This document shows positions 59,423 through 64,000 of a stretch of DNA of 64,000 nt, in pieces (position 1 is the first letter of the stretch; every line of letters begins with the position of its first letter). Source of the stretch: Paenibacillus sp. FSL W8-0426 (GTDB lineage Bacteria; Bacillota; Bacilli; Paenibacillales; Paenibacillaceae); the NCBI RefSeq assembly GCF_037969725.1, contig NZ_CP150203.1, forward strand, positions 4,356,001-4,420,000, given 5' to 3'. The position numbers and the translations under genes are program-made. The notes under the pieces are model-generated. The model was not told where the DNA came from and did no database searches. It was given only the letters and a program-made list of their open reading frames with translations.

Positions 59423-59525
59423 GAAACGAATCCTCCTGCAAAAAAAATACAAAACCCCGCTAAGCCGCCGAAATCCGGTCTCCCGTTTTCGTCTGCGCAA
59501 AGCAGGGCACTACATTAACTAAGCA

Positions 59526-59993
59526 CTATTTTAGCTGATTCGTCAAGTTCGCCATCTCAATTGCCGCCGTAGCCGCATCCCATCCTTTGTTCCCGGCTTT
59601 GGTTCCGGCACGTTCGATGGCCTGTTCGATATTTTCCGTCGTTACCAAGCCAAAGATCGTAGGTACGCCTGTTTTGAGGTTGATCGCCGCAACCCCTTTG
59701 GCCATTTCGTTGCAAACATAATCATAATGGGTGGTTGAGCCCCGAATGACCGTGCCCAGCGTAATCACGGCGTCGTATTTGCCGCTTTCGGCCATTTTTT
59801 GGGCAATCAGCGGAATTTCGAATGCGCCCGGTACCCAGGCTACATCGATCTCCTCGTCTTTTACGCCATGGCGTTTGAACGCATCAAGCGCTCCGCTCAG
59901 CAGTTTGCTCGTGATGAATTCGTTAAAACGACCTACAACGACTCCGTATTTTAATCCCTCGGATACTAAATGTCCTTCAAAAATGTTAGGCAT
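59526..59993 (-). CDS. ribH: 6,7-dimethyl-8-ribityllumazine synthase
   Basis: 155 residues. It condenses 5-amino-6-ribitylaminouracil with dihydroxybutanone phosphate and forms 60-mer capsids in Bacillales. Motifs are '[18 protein letters not shown]', '[13 protein letters not shown]' and the catalytic histidine in '[11 protein letters not shown]'. GGGGAG precedes the ATG. No ribT follows. The 103-bp gap to scpA has no clear terminator, though a T-rich stretch is present. Confidence 0.97.
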   Translation of the reverse strand: MPNIFEGHLVSEGLKYGVVVGRFNEFITSKLLSGALDAFKRHGVKDEEIDVAWVPGAFEIPLIAQKMAESGKYDAVITLGTVIRGSTTHYDYVCNEMAKGVAAINLKTGVPTIFGLVTTENIEQAIERAGTKAGNKGWDAATAAIEMANLTNQLK

Positions 59994-60079
59994 GCTGTCA
60001 TCTCCCCAAAATTGTTTTTCATATTGTGCCGCCGCCGCTGGCGCAGCCCTGATTTTTCCCGTTTTCTGGCTTGCTGCAA

Positions 60080-61324
60080 TTAAATTTCGTTCTTTTCCTC
60101 ATTTTGCTCGATGTCGTCGAATTTGAGCATGTGGCCCAGCTTCGCTTGTTTCGTGTGCAAATAAGCCGTATTGTCCTCGTTCTCCTGCATCTGGATCGGC
60201 ACGCGTTCAACGACTTCGAGTCCGTAGCCTTCAAGGCCTTTGATTTTGCGAGGATTGTTCGTAAGCAGCCTGATTTGGCGCACGCCCAGATCCTTCAGGA
60301 TTTGCGCTCCGATGCCGTAATCACGCAAATCTGCCGCAAAACCAAGTTTCAGGTTGGCATCGACCGTATCCAAACCTTCCTCCTGCAGTTTGTAAGCCTT
60401 CAATTTATTGATCAACCCGATTCCGCGGCCCTCCTGGCGCATGTAGAGAAGAACCCCGTTGCCCTCCTCATTGATCTGATTGAGGGCCGCATCGAACTGT
60501 GGTCCGCAATCGCAGCGATGGGAGTGGAATACGTCGCCTGTCAGACACTCCGAGTGCACCCTTACCAATACAGGCTTGGAAGAGTCGATTTCACCCTTGA
60601 CCAGAGCCACATGCTCTTTATTATCCACCGCATTGGTATAAGCAACTGCCTGGAATTCGCCGAAGTCGGTAGGCATGCGTACGGCTACCTCGCGCTGAAC
60701 CAGCTTTTCTTTTTCGTTGCGATACTTGATCATATCCTGAATGCTGATCAGCTTCAAATCATGCTTGCGGGCAATTTCTTGCAGGTCGGGCAGTCTCGCC
60801 ATCGTGCCATCTTCCTTGATGACTTCACAGATGACGCCCGCAGGATAAGCGCCGCACATGATGGCCAGATCTACCGCGGCTTCGGTATGCCCGGCACGAC
60901 GCAGCACGCCCCCATCCTTGGCGATGAGCGGGAACATATGTCCCGGCTTTCGGAAATCGCCGCTTTTGGCATTCGGATCGATCAGTCCTTTAACCGTAAT
61001 GGAACGTTCATGCGCCGAAATGCCTGTCGTGGTGTCTGTATGATCGACCGAAACGGTAAAGGCCGTGCCGTGGAAATCGGTGTTTTGCTGCACCATCGGC
61101 TTCAGGTCGAGCTCATCTGCCCGTTGTTGCGTAATCGGCACGCAGACAAGCCCGCGGCCTTCCGTAATCATGAAATTAATCACTTCAGGCGTTGCTTTCT
61201 CCGCCAAGGCGATGAAGTCTCCTTCATTCTCCCGGTCCTCGTCATCTACCACGATAACCGGTTTGCCTCGCATGAGATCGTAGATTGCTTCCTCAATGGT
61301 GTCCAGTATGGATTGATCGGACAT
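60080..61324 (-). CDS. ribBA: Bifunctional DHBP synthase / GTP cyclohydrolase II
   Basis: 414 residues. The N-terminal RibB half (1-205) has the acidic metal loop '[13 protein letters not shown]' and '[13 protein letters not shown]'. The C-terminal RibA half (from about 207) has the zinc cysteines in '[18 protein letters not shown]' and '[10 protein letters not shown]'. It supplies both precursors of riboflavin. The second of two adjacent ATGs (61324) fits the ribosome site GGGAGG best. Confidence 0.97.
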   Translation of the reverse strand: MSDQSILDTIEEAIYDLMRGKPVIVVDDEDRENEGDFIALAEKATPEVINFMITEGRGLVCVPITQQRADELDLKPMVQQNTDFHGTAFTVSVDHTDTTTGISAHERSITVKGLIDPNAKSGDFRKPGHMFPLIAKDGGVLRRAGHTEAAVDLAIMCGAYPAGVICEVIKEDGTMARLPDLQEIARKHDLKLISIQDMIKYRNEKEKLVQREVAVRMPTDFGEFQAVAYTNAVDNKEHVALVKGEIDSSKPVLVRVHSECLTGDVFHSHRCDCGPQFDAALNQINEEGNGVLLYMRQEGRGIGLINKLKAYKLQEEGLDTVDANLKLGFAADLRDYGIGAQILKDLGVRQIRLLTNNPRKIKGLEGYGLEVVERVPIQMQENEDNTAYLHTKQAKLGHMLKFDDIEQNEEKNEI

Positions 61325-61357
61325 CATTCCACCTCCCGGTTCTGTTGTCTATATCTT

Positions 61358-62026
61358 TCATGCGAATCCATGATTCGCCAAAAATTGTTCGCTGATGCTC
61401 TGTGGTTTCTCTGAAGGCGCTGCCTGAGTACCTCTGCCGTATTGGAGTAAATGGTCCACGTATTTCCCCAAAATGTCACATTCGATATTCATGGAGTCGC
61501 CCGTTTTTTTGTAATTCAACACCGTCTCCCCGATGGTATGGGGAATGATCGACACCGTAAAAGACGTTTGCATCGTCTGAACCACCGTCAGGCTGATCCC
61601 GTCCAAAGTGACGGAACCCTTCGGAATCAAATATTTGAACAATCCTGGATCATCCGGATGAATTTCGAATACAACCGCATTCTGATCGCGCGTCATTCGG
61701 ACAATCGTACCCGTACCGTCCACATGGCCCTGCACGATATGGCCTCCGAAACGTCCCCCGGATTGCATAGCCCGTTCCAGGTTGACCCTGCTGCCGGACT
61801 GGAGCTTATCCAGGTTGGTGTGACGGTACGTTTCCGGCATGACGTCAGCGGTAAAACCTCCGCCTTCAAGCGTTGTCGCAGTCAGGCATACGCCGTTAAC
61901 GGCAACGCTGTCGCCGATTTTCAGGTCATCCATAATGAGGGAAGCGCCAACGTTCAGCACCATCGCTTCGCCTTTTCGACCGATCCGTCGGATGTGGCCG
62001 ACTTCTTCCACCAAGCCGGTAAACAT
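61358..62026 (-). CDS. ribE: Riboflavin synthase alpha subunit
   Basis: 222 residues made of two lumazine-binding repeats, the first opening with MFTGLVEEVG and the second with 'HIVQGHVDGTGTIV'. It dismutates two lumazine molecules to riboflavin. GGAGG precedes the ATG. It lies 24 bp after ribD. Confidence 0.97.
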   Translation of the reverse strand: MFTGLVEEVGHIRRIGRKGEAMVLNVGASLIMDDLKIGDSVAVNGVCLTATTLEGGGFTADVMPETYRHTNLDKLQSGSRVNLERAMQSGGRFGGHIVQGHVDGTGTIVRMTRDQNAVVFEIHPDDPGLFKYLIPKGSVTLDGISLTVVQTMQTSFTVSIIPHTIGETVLNYKKTGDSMNIECDILGKYVDHLLQYGRGTQAAPSEKPQSISEQFLANHGFA

Positions 62027-62050
62027 GCTGCGGCCTCCTTCCTGATTACG

Positions 62051-63154
62051 TTATTCAGCCCAGACCGGAATTCCGCCGATGCTGATATTATCCCCCACTT
62101 GCTCGATTTCCAATTGGCACAGCTGGATCGCCTGGCTCATACGCTCGACGCCCTCGAAGCGGAAGCTTCCTGGCGTGTCGTATCCGCCAACGATTTTGGG
62201 GGCAATGAACATGAGCAGCCGATCCACCAGTTTGGCCTCTAACATCGCACCGTTCAGCGTGCCGCCGCCTTCAAGCAAAATCGAACCGATCTCCCGTTCT
62301 CCGAGCTTGCTGAGCGCGTTCAACAGATCCACACGCGGCCCAGGCCCGCAGCGAATGATCTCCACGCCATAAGCTTCAAGCCGTTCGGCCGCTTCTTGAC
62401 TTGCTTCATCGGTTGTCAGTACCCAGGTCGGCGCCAATCCATCCTTTACCAATTTGGAAGTCAAAGGAAGACGCAATTTCGAGTCAACCACGATCCGTAC
62501 CGGGTTGATCCCTTCCACCTGCAAGCGTGTCGTCAGTTCCGGGTCGTCTGCGATCACCGTATCGACGCCGACCATGATGCCTTGATGACGGTGGCGGAGG
62601 GCGTGAACGATCTCACGCGCGGATTCATTGGAAATCCATTTGCTGTCCCCGCTGCGGGTTGCGATTTTTCCATCCAGCGTGGAAGCGGTTTTTAACGTGA
62701 CAAACGGCAATCCTGTCGTAATATATTTGATGAATTTTTCGTTCAGTCGTCTTCCACGCTCGCGCAGAACCCCGACCTCTACTTCAATGCCCTGCTGGCG
62801 AAGCATGGATATGCCTCTGCCGGATACTTGCGGATTCGGATCTTCGCAGCATACTACGACGCGTTTCACCTTTTCATGAATGAGTCGTTCGCTGCACGGC
62901 GGAGTTTTGCCATAATGGCTGCACGGCTCCAACGTGACGTAAACGGTACTTCCTTCCGCATCGCTGCCAGCCATATTCAGCGCATGAACCTCCGCATGGC
63001 CCGTGCCGCGCTTCAGATGACTTCCGAGACCGACTACGCGGCCGTCTTTCACAACGACACAACCTACAACCGGGTTGATTCCCGTCTGTCCTTGCGCCCG
63101 TTCTGCCATATCCAGTGCAAGCGCCATATAAAATTCGTCGTTAATCATTTCCAA
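62051..63154 (-). CDS. ribD: Bifunctional pyrimidine deaminase/reductase
   Basis: 367 residues from a TTG start with GGGTG 7 bases upstream; a later ATG is two codons in. The deaminase half has zinc ligands in 'GHAEVHAL' and 'EPCSHYGKTPPC', the reductase half 'KTASTLDGKIAT' and 'LLEGGGTLNGAML'. It carries out two middle steps of riboflavin synthesis. It is the first gene after the FMN riboswitch. Confidence 0.97.
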   Translation of the reverse strand: MEMINDEFYMALALDMAERAQGQTGINPVVGCVVVKDGRVVGLGSHLKRGTGHAEVHALNMAGSDAEGSTVYVTLEPCSHYGKTPPCSERLIHEKVKRVVVCCEDPNPQVSGRGISMLRQQGIEVEVGVLRERGRRLNEKFIKYITTGLPFVTLKTASTLDGKIATRSGDSKWISNESAREIVHALRHRHQGIMVGVDTVIADDPELTTRLQVEGINPVRIVVDSKLRLPLTSKLVKDGLAPTWVLTTDEASQEAAERLEAYGVEIIRCGPGPRVDLLNALSKLGEREIGSILLEGGGTLNGAMLEAKLVDRLLMFIAPKIVGGYDTPGSFRFEGVERMSQAIQLCQLEIEQVGDNISIGGIPVWAE

Positions 63155-63233
63155 GTCAGTTCACCCCGCTATGTCTAATATGTCAGGAATAGCCTGTTCA
63201 ATGAGGCTGCGTTCAGCCAATCATGCAAAATCC

Positions 63234-63269
63234 AAAAAATCCCCATCGAACAGTCTGTTCAATGGGGAT
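63234..63269 (-). terminator. Expression-platform terminator of the FMN riboswitch
   Basis: ATCCCCAT...ATGGGGAT stem followed by six T on the minus strand, about 80 bases before ribD. Another hairpin, ATCCGCT/AGCGGAT, lies at 63277-63296, between aptamer and terminator. Confidence 0.85.
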
Positions 63270-63528
63270 GATGAGAGATCCGCTGCTACTAGCGGATGGA
63301 ACGTTGATACATGGGTACCCGAAAACAAAGGCTCTGCGGATTCAAGCAAGTGAAAATCGACACATGCCCAAAGATAGAATCCCCGTCAAAGCTGCAGTGA
63401 TTTCTCTAAAGTCATTTCGCATATGGTTGAAGGCAGCACAAGAAAAATTCTCGTAACTGTCTGCATTTTCGCATAACGAACAGTACCATGCACAACATTT
63501 TGCCAAACGCGGCCATAGACCGCATCCG

Positions 63529-63677
63529 CTCCTTCTCCCATCCAGACTATACTGTCGGTTCTGGAATCGCACCAGATCAGCCGTCTGCCTTGGCAAACGG
63601 GTCACGGACTTTGCAGCACGCATCATTGTGGTGCGCTGCATCACCGCCGGTAGGGAATTGCACCCTGCCCCGAAGGA
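63529..63677 (-). promoter_or_regulatory. FMN riboswitch (RFN element)
   Basis: On the minus strand the conserved parts are in order: GGGGCAGGGTG, CCCTACCGGCGGT (with one insert), AGTCCGTGAC, ACGGCTGATCTGGTG, CCGACAGT and AGTCTGGATGGGAG. FMN binding should favour the terminator at 63234-63269. The roughly 260 bases between aptamer and terminator are longer than usual. Confidence 0.95.
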
Positions 63678-63697
63678 ATGTTGTTTTGTTAATTTGG

Positions 63698-63726
63698 ATG
63701 TTAGCACTTTAACGGTAAAAAATCAA
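63698..63726 (-). promoter_or_regulatory. Promoter of the rib operon
   Basis: TTGATT, 17 bases, TAACAT with TGC before the -10, on the minus strand, just upstream of the riboswitch. Confidence 0.65.
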
Positions 63727-63929
63727 TCGTTTTTTATTCCTTTTTGTCATATACTAACTTTTAATAAGCAATGAATACTGGCAGGACATTTAGCCGTTAC
63801 CAGATTGTGGCTCCTTTCCTTCCTCTATTGCGGTCCATTCAACCTCTGAGATGAGCGACAGTTTAAATTTCAGGAAAACACCAGCTTGCCAAATGTTTCA
63901 AATCTTTTGCGCGTTGAAAAGGAACGCGT

Positions 63930-64000
63930 TCAGGCTCCGGCATCCGAGATGCCGGGCACGGCATATCCCTTGCCACCCGTCTGACCCAGCTTGTCGAATC
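63930..64000 (-). CDS. C-terminal 23 residues of an unidentified protein (starts beyond window)
   Basis: An open frame enters from the right edge and stops at TGA 63930-63932. The last residues read FDKLGQTGGKGYAVPGISDA followed by GA. The composition is protein-like, but too little is visible to name a family. It lies upstream of the rib operon and transcribes in the same direction. I see nothing I can name between its stop and the rib promoter. Confidence 0.4.
   Translation of the reverse strand, partial: FDKLGQTGGKGYAVPGISDAGA

Noticed and set aside
60071..61414. Long plus-strand reading frame of 447 codons opposite ribBA
   Set aside because: It is an antisense shadow of ribBA, with no ribosome site and no family resemblance; ribBA on the other strand is unambiguous.

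Overview
The window looks like a contiguous piece of a Paenibacillus (or very close Bacillales) chromosome. The evidence is the gene order, which follows the Bacillus subtilis 190-210 degree region almost gene for gene (rib operon, scpAB, dacB-spmAB, resABCDE, serA, cmk-ypfD-der-gpsA-spoIVA-hbs-mtrB-hep/men-ndk-cheR-aro-trp-hisC-tyrA). Further support comes from endospore genes, strong Shine-Dalgarno sequences, frequent TTG/GTG starts and moderate GC. Nearly all genes lie on the minus strand, so transcription runs from high to low coordinates. Only serA and one small gene beside mtrB are on the plus strand. There are no rRNAs, tRNAs, insertion sequences, prophage genes or CRISPR arrays.

Layout in transcription order (right to left): an FMN riboswitch and ribD-ribE-ribBA-ribH (63.7-59.5 kb); scpA-scpB; ytfI-ytfJ; dacB-spmA-spmB; a secreted serine protease; rluB; resA-resB-resC and resD-resE (cytochrome c maturation and redox two-component system); serA on the plus strand behind a T-box. 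Then come a CPBP protease and two small membrane proteins, mecA/mecB, prsW, a 53-residue zinc-ribbon-like protein, ypeB, ypfA/motI, ypfB, cmk-plsC, ypfD, der-plsY-gpsA, spoVIF, a yphE-like gene, a nucleotidyltransferase-fold protein, a ferredoxin, a yphF-like lipoprotein and spoIVA. Next are a ribose-type sugar ABC transporter (26.9-23.2 kb), hbs, mtrB (TRAP), hepS-menG-ubiA-ubiX-hepT (menaquinone side chain and ring steps), ndk, cheR, the aromatic supraoperon aroC-aroB-aroH-trpEDCFBA-hisC-tyrA, an ECF sigma/anti-sigma pair, a histidine phosphatase and a truncated helicase-associated protein.

How it works together: aroC/B/H make chorismate and prephenate, trpEDCFBA make tryptophan, and hisC and tyrA finish phenylalanine, tyrosine and histidine steps. 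The TRAP protein encoded 10 kb away has an obvious RNA target, a run of GAG/TAG triplets at the very 5' end of the trp transcript. The leader is unusual. About 350 nt separate the TRAP site from the only visible terminator, and an open reading frame fills that gap. Its last tryptophan codon and stop codon sit inside the terminator hairpin. I see this as the best candidate for an undescribed regulatory arrangement in the window.

The second most interesting item is a compact small-RNA gene (about 3279-3363). It has a consensus sigma-A promoter, three predicted hairpins, a C-rich loop that could pair with Shine-Dalgarno sequences, and its own terminator. Other points of interest are a CRP/FNR-like palindrome just downstream of the sugar-ABC promoter, loss of sleB from the prsW-sleB-ypeB locus, a serA T-box whose discriminator base does not fit serine tRNA, and candidate sporulation sigma promoters for spoIVA, spoVIF and ytfI.
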